From positions 2,790,001 through 2,854,000 of the forward strand of contig PYIU01000002.1 in the NCBI GenBank assembly GCA_003415625.1: a DNA stretch of 64,000 bases, written 5' to 3'. Positions 32,566-44,366 of the stretch are shown piece by piece. Source of the stretch: Aquanectria penicillioides (taxonomy: Eukaryota; Ascomycota; Sordariomycetes; Hypocreales; Nectriaceae). The notes beneath the pieces are model-generated. The model had not been told where the DNA came from and made no database searches. It saw nothing but the letters and a program-made list of their open reading frames with translations. Made by a program: the position numbers and the translations under genes. Numbering within the stretch: position 1 is the stretch's first letter; each line of letters opens with the position of its first letter.

Positions 32566-33709
32566 GATGGGCAACTTCGATCGGTCGTTGCCGTGTGCTC
32601 GTTGAGATTCGATGTTTCCGGGTTGAAGGTAAGAAGGCGGAGATTTCGTAGCCCTCGCTTAAGGTGGTGAATTTTCGACCCTGTGGGGGCACGAGTAGGG
32701 CAAGAATGGTGCGCACCAAATTCACTGATAGTCACGTGTCAATCACAAACCGCAACAGTGTTGAGGATGTTTGCAAACTGTGTCGCTTGCACTGTGTTCC
32801 CCACGAACTCTAGCCTGCCCAGATACTCCAAGGGGCTACAATGTGGATGATGGCATGCTTAGACATTGCTCATGATAGCATTTGATTATTCAGAAAAATA
32901 GGCTCGAGGCAGTGCTATTCTCGATTTTTCTTGATTTTTTTTTTTAAATTCTTGAATGACCAATTTGGAACATTTCACAATGTGGGCTGGCTAATCCATG
33001 GCACTGTGCCTTTTGCTAGTACTGGCACTGTAAATTCATGCTCCACAGCTATTTGAAACACAGTGTGTGCACCAGGTCCCTGCTCACTCCTCAAAGCCAC
33101 CTCAAAATTTTCGCAGAGTATCCCTTTCAAGCAACATTCACTCACTCTCTCGCGTGCCGGAGCCAACTCACCTGAGGCTGCGTAGGTTTCAACTGGGTGC
33201 ACCATCTCGGCTCTCTATCTAGAGCCATTGCTATTGATGATGCCTTTGCTCCCACGGTAGGTTTTTGGTCATCTGTGACACGTTCTTGACATGATTGCCA
33301 CACCGTCTTATGCCATTGCTCGATCAGCCCAGTCGCAACGACTGATCTTGAGCCGGATGCCCGTACATTGTACAGGTACAAGACAAGAGCAACTATTAAC
33401 AACGCTTTTTGAGTACGGGGTCTTTAGTGTATTCACCAAATGGAGCCTTCCGTAATTTATCTGTTGTTACATTTCATACACAATCCTTCATGTGGATGAC
33501 GAATCACGTCCTGGCCGATGGCTCTAGTTCAAATGGCCAATCGCTTGCAAACCCCTAAGTAGATATTGAGTTCATTCTGAAGGTCTCACCCCTTGTCATA
33601 GTCGACATCCTTGGACCTGTATCTCCAGCCATTGCACGTCGCATAGCTATGTTGGTCGGCCCATTGAGTTCATTGAAGGCAACTAATGCTCAGCCAGCAT
33701 CTCAGCTTC
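32566..33709. other. intergenic; possible relic exon, otherwise nothing seen
   Basis: This includes the RPS18 promoter at its left end. A minus-strand frame at 33402-33172 ends at a perfect CAG|GTGAGT donor but lacks an upstream ATG and a recognisable domain. It may be a gene remnant or chance. A T run lies near 32937-32944. Confidence 0.45.
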
Positions 33710-34772
33710 CTATGCAATATCAGCAACAAGGCTTCTGTATCCACAGTTTACCTTGCGTACCTGTTTGACCTGCGTTAGCTGAGTCGACAAGAGATCTGCT
33801 AAATTTGCCCTATCCATTTCCACCGTGAGGTTAGTGTTCTTTGATAGAGCATGGTGCACGGAGACGTCACGTAAACCACGAATATCCAGGAGCTCATCTA
33901 GGCCGAGGACATCCGTTATTCGTGCATTTCGGTACATGAGGGGAAAGTAGCTCTTCATCAAATTGCTCCTTTCACTGAGATGTGCCAAGGTCGACTTCGA
34001 GATACTGATTATCAAACTTTCCAGTTTTGGACAATCAACCAGCTTCTTGAATGCTGCCGCGGATTCAGGACCGCACCAATGGACCTTAATCTGCCGGATA
34101 TTGCGAAGCAATTGATGGTTGTTCTGGAGATGATTGCGCATCTCGCAACAGCATCGAAAGCGAACGCTCTTCTTGCGAAAGAAGATACGAAAGAACTCCT
34201 GGCTCAGCGCCGGTCCAAGGACAGACGGTAATGCCTTCATCTGTGGAGTCTGTAGGAATATGTCGCGCTCGATTTTGGGGCAGTTACACGCGGATTCCTT
34301 GGCTGCAGGCTTGATTCCCTTTGCTCGGAAGACGTTATCGATCATAAGGTCTGTGATAGTGTCCCTAATTTCGAGAGGAAGTCTCATAAATGGGAACCCC
34401 TCAGTAGGAGCTGGACGGTCTAAGCTATCATGTTAGCCAAGATTCCAGCCCCAATACAAATAACAACAAACCCGCGATTTCAAGGATCTCCGTGCACATT
34501 TCGATAATGTCAACGCAGGTCTTGAGTTCCTCGGGTTGCTTCTTAATCATATTGGCACATTTCGTAATAGTATCGGCAATGGCGGCCCGTCGCTTTGGGC
34601 TCAAGCGGACTAGGCGGCCCAACTCGATGGCATCGATGCCCCCAGTATGGTATTTATCGAGGTTCATGAGTAGTGTTTGGATGTTCCTAGACAAGCCATA
34701 TCTTCCAGGCACTGCCTTGGCATTAAGGACGTACCAAGATTTTGACGACATCTCTGCAAAAGGGCGTGTCAT
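33710..34772 (-). CDS. hypothetical protein with F-box-like start in exon 2
   Basis: I do not recognise this protein. Exons are 34772-34472 and 34419-33710, about 336 residues. The 52-nt intron has a CTAAC branch site and a CTTAG acceptor; choosing that acceptor rather than the nearer ATAG avoids an immediate stop. The first ~100 residues are helical (GLSRNIQTLLMNLDKYH, LSPKRRAAIADTITKCANMIKK). After the junction, PFMRLPLEIRDTITDLMID resembles the F-box-like opening of many fungal proteins that begin with a Leu-Pro-x-Glu-Ile/Leu-Arg motif. A CCC cluster (RFRCCCEMRNHLQ) and leucine-rich segments (LESLIISISKS, LGLDELLDIRGLRDVSVHHAL) follow. A ubiquitin-ligase adaptor role is possible but not shown. 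An upstream exon cannot be excluded. Confidence 0.6.
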
Positions 34773-36319
34773 TTACATTGATGGCAACGAAGAAATCTCG
34801 AGTTTGTGGAGAGATTGTCATCTCTGGCTGGAAAAGCCTTGCAATGGAGGCAGGCACTGAGCGTGTACCTCAGGCAGTCGGTCGACTACCTACCTACCTC
34901 ACCGACTAGGCCGCTCACTGAATCAGAACACATGTTTCAACCATGGCAGGAGCGCCGGCGCATGCCCCAACAGTGCCCCGGCATTTTGGCAACTGCCTTT
35001 TGACGTGCCTTCCTCTGCCCAGGTGAATGCCACACAAAGCAACACGCGCATCAGGGTTTATCAATTCATTATGTACCAATGTACTATTATCACCTTACGC
35101 TACCTACCTATATATGTCAGTCGAGTCTTTTCAGCCACTATTCCAGCGGCGTGGTGGTTGTGAACCCCCCCCTGGGGGGTAGCTTAACATCAGGCTGAAC
35201 AAGCAGGTCCGGACAGGTCTTCGCGAGCCCATGCCGGAGAAGCCTCTCCAGTTCCTCCAAATAGCAGAAGGAACGCGATTTCGAACTTTACAATCGATAA
35301 GTATACTTTTTAAATGGAGAAAATAGAATTCTCCGTAGCGAAAGTCAAAAGCGTATATGCAGATGTTGGAATGGATAGGGTGGTGTGGCTCAAGTCCTTC
35401 AGTGCAACACTGCATTCTCTGGATGTTCTCCGAACGCCTGGGGCCCGCGTCAATTCTATCGTTTGGTTGCCTACCCCGCAAACCCTGGCTGCGCCCAAAC
35501 GCCACGAGGTCTGGACCAGTATGTCACCGTTGTGGCTTCAACTCAATAGGAAAAGTCATTCACGGTGAATTGGCGGTGAATTGGAATGTCAAAATGAAGA
35601 AAATTGAGGAAACCCCATTATCCAGGGTTGATTGTATCAATTGAACGCCGCCTCTGGTGTCTATGCCCAGCCGGTAAACTCATGCTATGCCTTGTAACCG
35701 TTTCGCTAAATAGATTATAAAACAAAATATCCGATGTCTCATGACTGGTATCTATGAGTGAACCAGCAATTAAAATACGATCTCGATCCATGCTACCGTG
35801 ACCAGGGGACAACCCCCTTGTCCCCGTAATAAAAACGACCGATGCGCTCTGCTTTTGTGGTCGATGTCATGATGTGTGTGCGCGTGCGTGTATGTGTAAG
35901 TATGTATGCAAGAAGAGGTGGTGTGCGTAAGAGTGATGGTGAATGGAATGATGGTGGGTGCCAAGATTCTATTTGGACCGACTGCACGACGTCGTTACCC
36001 GAAAACAGGTGCTCCGGCCCTTACCGCGAGATGGCGTCGATCTCGCGAAAGGAAGCGACACGTCCAATGGGGGGTGGGAGAGGTTGGGTGACATTGTGCT
36101 GTCGGCACCAGGCGGTACCGAAGGCAAGGCTGAGTGGGTGTGAGAGTGATTCATGATTGGTGTGTTGGGGTGCTGTGGCGAGCGTTGGTGTGTGTGTGTG
36201 TGTGTGTGAGAGTGTGTGTGTGAATATGTGCGAGTGTTCGAAGACAACGTTCTAGATTCGCTCAACTGGGTCGAACCATCAAAATCAGCGCGTCCGCTAT
36301 GATAGGGACCGCTTTCCCT
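34773..36319. other. intergenic; microsatellites only
   Basis: Downstream of the small basic protein gene. It holds TACCTACC motifs near 34886-34900 and 35100-35110 and a (GT)n tract at 36187-36222. Overlapping short frames near 35130-35644 show no domain. Confidence 0.5.
36187..36222. repeat. (GT)n microsatellite
   Basis: GT dinucleotides interrupted once by GAGA, about 100 bases downstream of the stop codon of the small basic protein gene. Confidence 0.75.
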
Positions 36320-36778
36320 TTACGGGAATGGCTGGGATAGCCGAGAGTCGTGAGAGGACGATGAGCCATCGCTGTCGGCGCTGGGATCGTAGTCGATCAT
36401 GCTGGGGGCGCGGGTGCAACAGGGGCTGATGCCGATGAAACTGTCGCTCTCAAGTTGATCGGGTCGTGTTGTGCCGAAGGTCCAGGTGAACTGAGACAAC
36501 ATCTCTTGATGACGCAAGTTCTGCTCGGTCAGAGGCCTCTCGCTAGGGTGGACGATGCGCCTCTTGGTCTTGTTCTTGTTCTTGGGCTTGCGGGGTTTGG
36601 TGGGCTCCTTTTCTTTGTTGGATCCCCAGGTCCATGTCCGTGTTAGTCGAGAGCCTGAAGACTTGGATGACACAGAGGCTTTGCTTGATGAGGTTGCAGT
36701 ACCGCTGGTTTCTGTGTGTGAATTGTCGGATTCATCGGAACGGCGCAGGGCACGGCGGATTTGTTCTCGGATAGCCAT
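36320..36778 (-). CDS. small basic Ser-rich protein, conserved-looking, unknown function
   Basis: A single-exon frame of 152 residues starting at an ATG at 36778. The first ~75 residues are Ser/Thr/Lys-rich and probably disordered, with a TWTWGS motif and a Lys-rich patch (KPRKPKNKNKTKRRIVHPSERPLTEQ is the region, residues about 62-87). The middle segment NLRHQEMLSQFTWTFG looks like an ordered helix and motif, and GISPCCTRAPSMIDYDP contains a Cys pair. The C-terminus is acidic and Ser-rich. The motif order (basic patch, HPSE-PLT, LRHQEMLS, SPCCTR) reminds me of small uncharacterised proteins in other Sordariomycetes, but I cannot confirm this here. No signal peptide or membrane segment is seen. 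Codon use and single frame favour a real gene. Confidence 0.65.
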   Translation of the reverse strand: MAIREQIRRALRRSDESDNSHTETSGTATSSSKASVSSKSSGSRLTRTWTWGSNKEKEPTKPRKPKNKNKTKRRIVHPSERPLTEQNLRHQEMLSQFTWTFGTTRPDQLESDSFIGISPCCTRAPSMIDYDPSADSDGSSSSHDSRLSQPFP

Positions 36779-38932
36779 GGCTGTGAGTGACGAAGAGGAA
36801 GCAAAAGCCTCAACGAGTGTATATGTGTATTGGGTGAAGGTGATGATGGCTGGAGCTGACGATTTAGCGACGCGAGCACAAGCGTTGGATGAAGCTCAGT
36901 CAGAGTCGGACATGGGATAGAATATATGGACCAAAGGTCTGGACAGGCAGCTGGAGGAGCAGAGGCCCCAACCTTATAAGGAAACCCCGGAGAAAACCCT
37001 CAGAACAATGGCCGTTTCGACCAGTGCCAGGTCAAAGCAAGGAACCAGGGGCCCATAGTGGCGACAGAAGCAGCCACCTTTCCTGAAGGTGCCATGTGGA
37101 TGTGGATGTGGGATGGATGGCTTGGAAGCCTGGCCCCGGGCCTGAGCCTTGGGGGGAGAGTCACTAACAAGGGCGGATTGTGAGTGGTCAAGAAGGTCGC
37201 ACAGCGGGCGGCGGATTCGGGCTGTCCACGGCGGCTTACGGGTCCAAGACCCGCCGACGCCGCCCGATGAAGTCAGCCATGACCCCAACTTGCAAGGGCC
37301 ACGGCGGCGTGGAAACCGACTGGAGAATCCCTGTGAGCGTGTGGGCGACCAGGGGTGCATTCGGGTCGCCTTTGGGGCTTTTGCGAGAGGCCAGGTCACA
37401 TCCACGCCACCACCCGCCTCCCAGTTGCAAAAGGGGCAGGCGAAGGCGTGGTGGTTTTTTTTAGCCTAGCTGACCGTCGGTCTTTCGCGCCCGCGCCCTC
37501 GCCCTCGTTCCCCTCCCGACTTCACTCGGGCAGCCGAGGCGGATCGTGCAAGCATTCGCGTCCACATGCGTCAGGGTGCCCGGGCTGAAGGGAGCGGGAG
37601 CAGGATCAGAGCGCTCGAGTTTTCGGTGATTAGTTATGGCGGGCTGAGCAGATGTCTGTGTCTGTCTAGCCGTCTGTCTGTTGGCCCAAGTGCTCCCGTT
37701 GGGGGTCGCCAAACGAGGCCGTCGCGTCTAAGTTGCCCCAAGACCAATGGCCGTAGCCATGTGTCCCCTAGGTCGTGACAGGCACACCCAGGTCTCGTTG
37801 GCTGTCTTGCATTGCAGCCGAGCCGGGCCTCTAACTAACGTGCCACACGGCACGGTTGGGTGGTTCCTTTACCTGCAACAATGCTCCGCCCGCTTGGAAT
37901 GGGTGTGTGATGGGCAACCAGCAAAATGCAGTCCAAGACATGAGAAGAAAGAAATTTCTTCCATTCTTTTTCCATTTTGCAGCCGTCTCATGGCTGGCGA
38001 GCGGCTCACAAAAAGCAAGTGCAATTATTGATTACGTATCTCATGTCTTCTGGCACCTTACATGTCGCAGTCGGCCGGGCAGAAACTCGAGCTTGCTTTC
38101 ATGCATGTCTCTGGCTGTATCAGTCATCAGTCAGTTTGCCCGGGGGGTCGGGGGCGAGCGAGTTGGCCAGTGGCCCGAAGTCCTGTTACCATGAGCCTCG
38201 TGAACCTCCAAGTAGAATTCCCGGCAGAGAAAGTAGAAACCAGAATTCCCCCCCCCCCCCCCTGGCCAGTGCTGCAATGGTTGGGGTTGATGGCGAAGAA
38301 TGGAGCACGTCTAGACCCGCTCGACAGATACGGCAATTTTACGACAGGGGGGCATTGGGTCTTGGGACTGTGGCTTGGGTGTGCTGGAAGCCTTGGGGGC
38401 CTGGCAATTGGACCTACGTCACTCACTCGCTGGTCCAGTAACGCCAGAGCTCGTCCCACGGGCTTGGATCGAGGGGATTCGGTGCTTCTGCACCGGGGAG
38501 TGGTCAACGTTCTTTCTAGAACAACACTAAATTATGAACCAGAAGCCGGAAGGAATCATTCGAAAAGAAAACGTCGAGTTCGGGGCCGACAATTCACGAG
38601 TGGTGACGAGAAAATAGCGAGGCATGCTGAACCTTGACTGCACATCGCCTCCATCGCTCCCGTTAGCGTCGATCATGGGCTTCCAAACTGATTCCAGCGC
38701 CCGTTCTGCACCGCCATCCCTCCGCTCCAACCTTGCCCTCCAACTCACTGCCCCTCCATCACCAGAACAAGGGCGAGGGGGAAGAAAAACAAACCTCCGC
38801 CCACTCTCAGCTGTACCTTACCAATATTTACAACCCACTATTACCGCCCACTATCGACCGCTATTGACCCCATCGCCCACCATAGACCACTCTCGCCCGC
38901 TATTCTTATCCCTGGCCCAGTGTCATCGACCA
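36779..38932. other. 2.2 kb intergenic; no gene seen
   Basis: The promoter of the small basic gene is at the left end. The frames here are short, GC-rich and overlapping. A C homopolymer of about 14 bases lies near 38251-38264. Confidence 0.5.
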
Positions 38933-40859
38933 CTAACCGCGTGGTCCCCAAGTCTTCCGTATGGCGTTTTTGCTCGCCTTCACCATGGTCCCTACCCCCC
39001 CACGCATTCTGAGCCATGAGCCCCAACACAGCCGACGCCTAGCCCTCCAAGCGCTGTCAAGCCCCAACCACAGCCGCCGACTCCAATCCAGATCCTCTCC
39101 TGGAAGCTCATCGCCCTCTTCTGCGATAACCATTTCGGATGAGCCTGGCCCGTAGGCGTTTTCACCCTCGTCAGATTCCTGTTTGATCTTTGGAAACCTT
39201 CTTGGACGCCAGGTGTCTTCCCCCTCTTCAGGTTTCGCGCTGGTTCCGGTGCCACCAGCCACCAAGACTTTGGCTTCCCCGCGTGTCCCTGTTCGTGGCT
39301 CTGGCGTCGGCTCGTGCTTGACCCACCGCTGGTTTTGCCAGCCGGGCAATGTCACCGCAAGTATGTGTGACACATCGGTCGCCCGGGTTGCGACCCAAAA
39401 TCCGATGCTGACGCTCACTAAGATAACATCCCATCCGGCCGCACCGACAACTGGATGATCCGATACGGCTTCTAGAATCCTCCCGAATGCGGACGTAGTT
39501 CGCTCCCACGCCGACCGTTGCTCAGCATCAAACGTAAGGTGAACACTGTGGCGATGATAATATGCGTCTGGAGCGTTGTACACAAGTGCGAGAATGGACG
39601 CCCGGGCGTGAAGTACGAAGCTAGCAAAGGAAACGGCATTGAAGAGCTTCTTGTAAGTCCCATACACGTCGCCAAGGTCACGGTAAGCGCTTCCCCAACT
39701 GCTAGGTGCAAGATACTGCACTGCCAGGGGTGCAAAGGTCAGAGCTCGAGAGGCAAGAACATAATACTTGAAGTTTTCCGTGTTGGCCTGATACGGCATC
39801 GCCATAATTGCAAGGAAGTTGAGGGCCAGTATGACAGAGAACACTGCAGCATGCGGTGTCCAGTTAGCAGGCTTTGGAGGAAACAGCCACCTCCTAGCAC
39901 GAACGTATCTGTAGGCAATTAGTCACAGCGTGCCTGTTGGAAAAGAAAGAGAAAAAATCCATACCGTGAGGCTGTCTGGGAACCATGATCCACTGCCAAG
40001 GGCAGCGGTGTCAATAGTATTGTCACGAAGAAGAGATTCTGAGCAAATGCTAGTGACACGAGCTGCCCGAGCAGCTGGTAGCGCCAAAGAAGTGGGATAT
40101 TTCGACGCCGTCCTTCGATAGCAAGGAGCATGCTCCATGACACCAGGCCTAGTTCAACCTGTTGTCCCCACCAGAAACGGCGGGCCTTCTCTACAACTAT
40201 CTCAAACGCATCAGTGTAGATGGGTATATCACTCAGCCACTGCACGAGATAAACTGGGGTTACAGTTACATCTTGGCTTGAAGAAAAAACACCATTTTCC
40301 CCGTAGAATCTGCGTTGGGTAAACTTCCAGTCAGAGAGGTCTCATTGCTCCGTGAAGGTGATCAAACGTACCTGGTGGGCAACTCGATGCCCTGGCTGCT
40401 CGCCCAGACCTTGTAAGACAAGACCGCATAGTTCACAAATCCGTACGCTGCCCGGAGCAAACTGAGCAAAGACAGGCCCGCAAACGTGGGCAACAGAACG
40501 TTCCTCCGAGCAACTCGTCCACGGGTATTTTGTGACGGTCCGAGGCATTGATAGGCTCGATAGAGGTCCCTGCCGGCCGCGACCGCAAAGTAGATTGCCA
40601 CCATTAAGTGGCTAGCCACAATAACGACTTGGCCATACCTAGAAGAGGACGGTCAGGTTCCTGAACAAGAGTCATGAGACGCAAATCTGCGCGCGCACCT
40701 AGTCTCGGGTTCCAGTTGAACCGGAGCCATAGCGATTATCTGTGATGATTTATCGTCTTGCGAACCGATGACGATGGTCGGCAAACTGGGGAGGGGCATT
40801 GTTGAGGGATGCGGGCTGGTGGTGCTGCTGACCCAGCGCCACATCGTGGCTGGGAACAT
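38933..40859 (-). CDS. multi-pass membrane protein of unknown function
   Basis: I do not recognise a named family. Minus-strand exons are 40859-40699, 40638-40372, 40309-39965 and 39908-38933, about 582 residues. All three introns are 56-62 nt, use GTGCGC, GTACGT and GTATGG donors and every junction splits an Arg codon in phase 2, a regular pattern that supports the model. I count about eight hydrophobic segments: VVIVASHLMVAIYFAVAAG, VLLPTFAGLSLLSLL, a VSWSMLLAI segment, QLVSLAFAQNLFFVTILL, VFSVILALNFLAIMAM, a LTFAPLAVQYL segment, VSFASFVLHARASILALVY and DVILVSVSIGFWVA. A ~150-residue hydrophilic, acidic then basic tail is probably cytosolic. Translation might instead begin at the internal Met before APVQLEPETR. 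Function could be transport, sensing or membrane enzyme; nothing in the sequence decides. Confidence 0.7.
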
Positions 40860-42476
40860 GACAATCGGTGATCCAGTTCAGAACACAAGCAACCCAGTAA
40901 AGTGAGTCCTTCGTGTCTGCCAGGTAGATCTGCCAGGCTCAGGTTTCAGTTCCGCCAGTTGGGGGGCAGCAAAGTCGGGATTTGTTGTTAGTGAAGCGCA
41001 GACGTTGTCTTGTCCCACGTTTGTCTTATCCCTGAAATCTCAAAACCTCAAAAGCCTGCTTTCGCTTACCCTGGTCACCGCCACGTGAAAGCCTTAGGAT
41101 CGATGTCGGCACCCATGCACAGTACGCCGTAGACCGCCTACGGCTGTTCTGGAAGGGAAGGAAGGCAAGTGTAGGCCAAACTTGTACGGAGTACATGCGC
41201 CTTGGTATCGGTGGCTTGCTATTGTGTGTAGAATAGCTTGTTTGGTGTGCGCACGCATTCGGTGAGTACCGGATTATGTTTGCTGGTCAAGTTCCATTTC
41301 GAAGTGACTCGGAACCATGAAATTACTGCTTTTATGAAAGCAGGGCAAGGTGGGATACGATTACGGGCCCGATGAACAGGGATGAAGTTCAATTACAGAG
41401 ATTCGTCAACACTAATCTGCCGAAGCTCAGTCTTCTACCGTTCAGATCCGAACGAGAAGGTGTGAATGTATAGGGTAGGTGGTTTTGGTAGGTAGGTATG
41501 GTCAGGCCTCGGTTCAAATCTACGGATACTGCTACTTGGTACTGCATTGAACAACCATGGTGCATGATAGGCTGGCTGCCCAGATGGAGAGGTAGATAGA
41601 CGAGATTAAAAAAAAAAAAAAAAAAAAGAAAAGGGCGGGGGCGGGTGATAGGAAAGATATTTATCATGTCGTGTGTTTTTATGACTCCTTCTTTATTTGT
41701 TCGAAAGCAATTTTTTTCTCACTTGGACTTTGGTAACTTGAAGTATCACATTCTCCCCGCATTCCATGGCCACCCATGCTCTCTCCCCGGCCCCAACCCA
41801 CCCATACGGTAGGTAAAGATATCCACGGGGACGGGCAATGACACCCAAGAACAATGACAGCGCAAGGCACCCATCTCACCCGGCTTTCGAGTTGCCTTGC
41901 ACACCATCCTGTCGCTTGCCCGGGAGCAAGGGGCCCAGCGCTGATTTGCTGGCCCTGCCCTGCTGGCCCTCTGAGGCCCCTGGCAAGATCAAAACCAGGC
42001 ACGCTGCTGATCACACACGGCACGATTCGGTTGGCTGCAGTGACGCAACCATTGTCAGTCATGACCACCCACAGCCAAGTACAGCTTTGACTTGGTGGCT
42101 CGTGACGGTTTCCTGCCAGGACCACATGATGAATGACACTAGGACTGGCCCTGTTTCTTCTCGTGTCCCCGTAATCCCGCATGTTCGTAGGCCCTCGCGC
42201 TTTTTATTTTATTTTATACAAAACCTTTTTTTTTCCTCTCAAGGGAAAATACATCGTCAAGGTTCTCCCAGGCGTCGCGCGACGAAGTAACGAAATAGGT
42301 AGAGCTTCCCTTGACCTTGATTAGCCTTCGGCCATCCGGGGGCGGGACCATTCCCTCCGAAACCCGACACAGTCCTCACAACATCTTCGCCAGCTGCATC
42401 CCGTCGCCGCCAGCCTCCAATTTCTCAGTTCCACTCAATGTCCGCGGCGATCGCAGGCTAAGCACCTGCCTCCGAA
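40860..42476. other. divergent intergenic region; no gene seen
   Basis: This separates the minus-strand membrane protein gene from the plus-strand permease gene and must hold both promoters. It contains a TACGGAGTA motif at 41185-41193, TAGGTAGGTA motifs near 41475-41500 and a 19-base A run near 41608-41626. Confidence 0.5.
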
Positions 42477-44366
42477 ATGACGTCGTCCTCCGAACCCACC
42501 GCCAGCGCCGGCCGAGCCGCTGCGCTCTCCGCTTCGTTGCGACAACGGAGTGAGAATGTCACTCCCTCCAAACCTTCCGTCAATAACCCCGCCGGCGGAC
42601 TCAATGCACGGTCTCCGCTGCTCGCCAGCAACAGCAACGGCCAAAATGATGGAACCGCAAGATACGGAGATGAAGACGACAGCCAAACCACCAAGAGCGT
42701 CTGGTACCTCATCCTGCTGACCATTAGCATTGGCGGACTCCAGGTCGCCTGGTCTGTCGAGCTGTCCAATGGCTCGCCATATCTCTTGTCCCTCGGCCTC
42801 ACCAAGTCCATGATGGCCTTGGTTTGGATCGCAGGTCCTCTCACAGGCACCTTGGTGCAGCCATATGTCGGCATGTTGAGCGACAACTGCCGTCAGCCAT
42901 GGGGCAAGCGGAAACCCTTTATGGTGGGCGGAACCGTTGCCACCATCTTTTCTCTCTTCATCCTGTCCTGGACAAAGGAAATCATTACAGTTCTCCTCGG
43001 ATTGTTTGGTGCGCCTCCCGAATCGGAGAGCGTCAAAACCACCACCATGGTTGTCGCCGTCATCGGCGTGTACATCTTGGACTTTGCCATCAATACTGTT
43101 CAGACCTCTATCCGCGCCTTCATTGTTGACTGCGCCCCAGTTCACCAGCAAGAAGCTGCAAATGCCATGGCCAGTCGTATGATAGGCTTTGGAAATATTG
43201 CAGGATACGTTGCTGGGTATGCCAATCTCCCCAAGTATCTTTGGTTCCTTGGAAGGACGCAATTCCAGATCCTGTGTGCCATTGCAAGCATCCTGCTTTC
43301 TCTGGCTGTCTTTTTGAGCAGTATTATCCCCGAGCGGGATCCTCGATTGGATGGTCCCGCTCCAAAAGACAAACCTAATGTCTTTGCCTTCTTCTTCACC
43401 ATCTTCAAGTCCATCAAGCGCCTTCCACCTCAGATCAAGCGAGTCTGCCAAGTGCAGTTTTTCGCATGGATTGGATTTTTCCCGCTTCTTTTCTATACGT
43501 CTTCATATATTGGAGAGATTTATGTCGAGCCTTATCTCGAGGAAAACCCTCACATGACGCCGATTGAACTAGACAAGCTTTATGAGCAGGCAACACGCAT
43601 TGGGACTTTCGCGTTGCTTGTGAACTCCATCGTCAGTCTGTGCACCAACGTGTTTGTCCCCTTTTTCATTGCGCCCACCTATGATTCACGCCCAATTTCG
43701 ACTTCCATCTCGGGAGAAACCGAGGTTGCTGTTACATACGACGGCGAAGGTAAAAAAGCGTGGCTGGACTACTTGAGGATCCCCGGCTTTACACTCAAAA
43801 GAGCGTGGTTTGCGTCTCTTGTCCTATTCGGCACATCCATGTTTTGCACCGTGCTTGTTCGAACCGTCGAGGGAGCGACCGCTCTTATCGGCATCGCCGG
43901 CATCACATGGGCTATGACTTTGTGGGCACCATTTGCAATCATTAGTGCCGAGATAAGCAGGCGTGACGCCACCTTGCGGGCCCAGAGGCACCGAAGGTTG
44001 GAGTTCAGTTCAAATGCTGATACCGCAACCTCATCGGCCCTTGGTGGCCAGCTGAATGGCGCTGATGGTTCAGAGGAAGAAGAGGTTGACCAAGCCGGCG
44101 TGATCCTCGGAATTCACAACATGGCCATCGCGGCGCCCCAGATCATTGCAACCGTGGGTTCTAGCATCGTTTTCACATTTTGGCAGAAGCCTCGTGGTAC
44201 TCCGGGCGACCACAGTATCTCTATAGTCTTTGCCCTCGGCGGTGCATGCGTGTTTGTATCCTCCTTCTTCGTGGCGAGGATTAGGGACGACGCATCACTG
44301 CCGACCGATGCTATCATACATGCGGAACAAGGTAAAGGTGGCGACAATGGCACTGCCCGGCTTTGA
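42477..44366 (+). CDS. sut1: sucrose/alpha-glucoside:H+ symporter (SUT/GPH-type MFS)
   Basis: A 12-segment membrane symporter of the glycoside-pentoside-hexuronide/sucrose transporter type, expected to bring sucrose, maltose or related alpha-glucosides into the cell with protons. The single-exon frame gives 629 residues from the ATG at 42477. A ~75-residue Ser/Ala/Asn-rich cytosolic N-terminus precedes TM1 (VWYLILLTISIGGLQVAWSVE). Motifs typical of the family are the GGLQ.AWS.EL segment, GPLTGTLVQPYVGMLSDNC followed by WGKRKPF (the conserved R-x-G-R/K-R-R/K-P loop), and DFAINTVQTSIRAFIVDCAPVHQQEAANA in TM5-6. A central loop (~120 residues between TM6 and TM8, including PERDPRLDGPAPKDKP) and a long loop rich in Ser/Ala/Glu near residues 500-545 are seen. 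Family is confident; whether it prefers sucrose or maltose cannot be read from sequence. Confidence 0.9.
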   Translation: MTSSSEPTASAGRAAALSASLRQRSENVTPSKPSVNNPAGGLNARSPLLASNSNGQNDGTARYGDEDDSQTTKSVWYLILLTISIGGLQVAWSVELSNGSPYLLSLGLTKSMMALVWIAGPLTGTLVQPYVGMLSDNCRQPWGKRKPFMVGGTVATIFSLFILSWTKEIITVLLGLFGAPPESESVKTTTMVVAVIGVYILDFAINTVQTSIRAFIVDCAPVHQQEAANAMASRMIGFGNIAGYVAGYANLPKYLWFLGRTQFQILCAIASILLSLAVFLSSIIPERDPRLDGPAPKDKPNVFAFFFTIFKSIKRLPPQIKRVCQVQFFAWIGFFPLLFYTSSYIGEIYVEPYLEENPHMTPIELDKLYEQATRIGTFALLVNSIVSLCTNVFVPFFIAPTYDSRPISTSISGETEVAVTYDGEGKKAWLDYLRIPGFTLKRAWFASLVLFGTSMFCTVLVRTVEGATALIGIAGITWAMTLWAPFAIISAEISRRDATLRAQRHRRLEFSSNADTATSSALGGQLNGADGSEEEEVDQAGVILGIHNMAIAAPQIIATVGSSIVFTFWQKPRGTPGDHSISIVFALGGACVFVSSFFVARIRDDASLPTDAIIHAEQGKGGDNGTARL

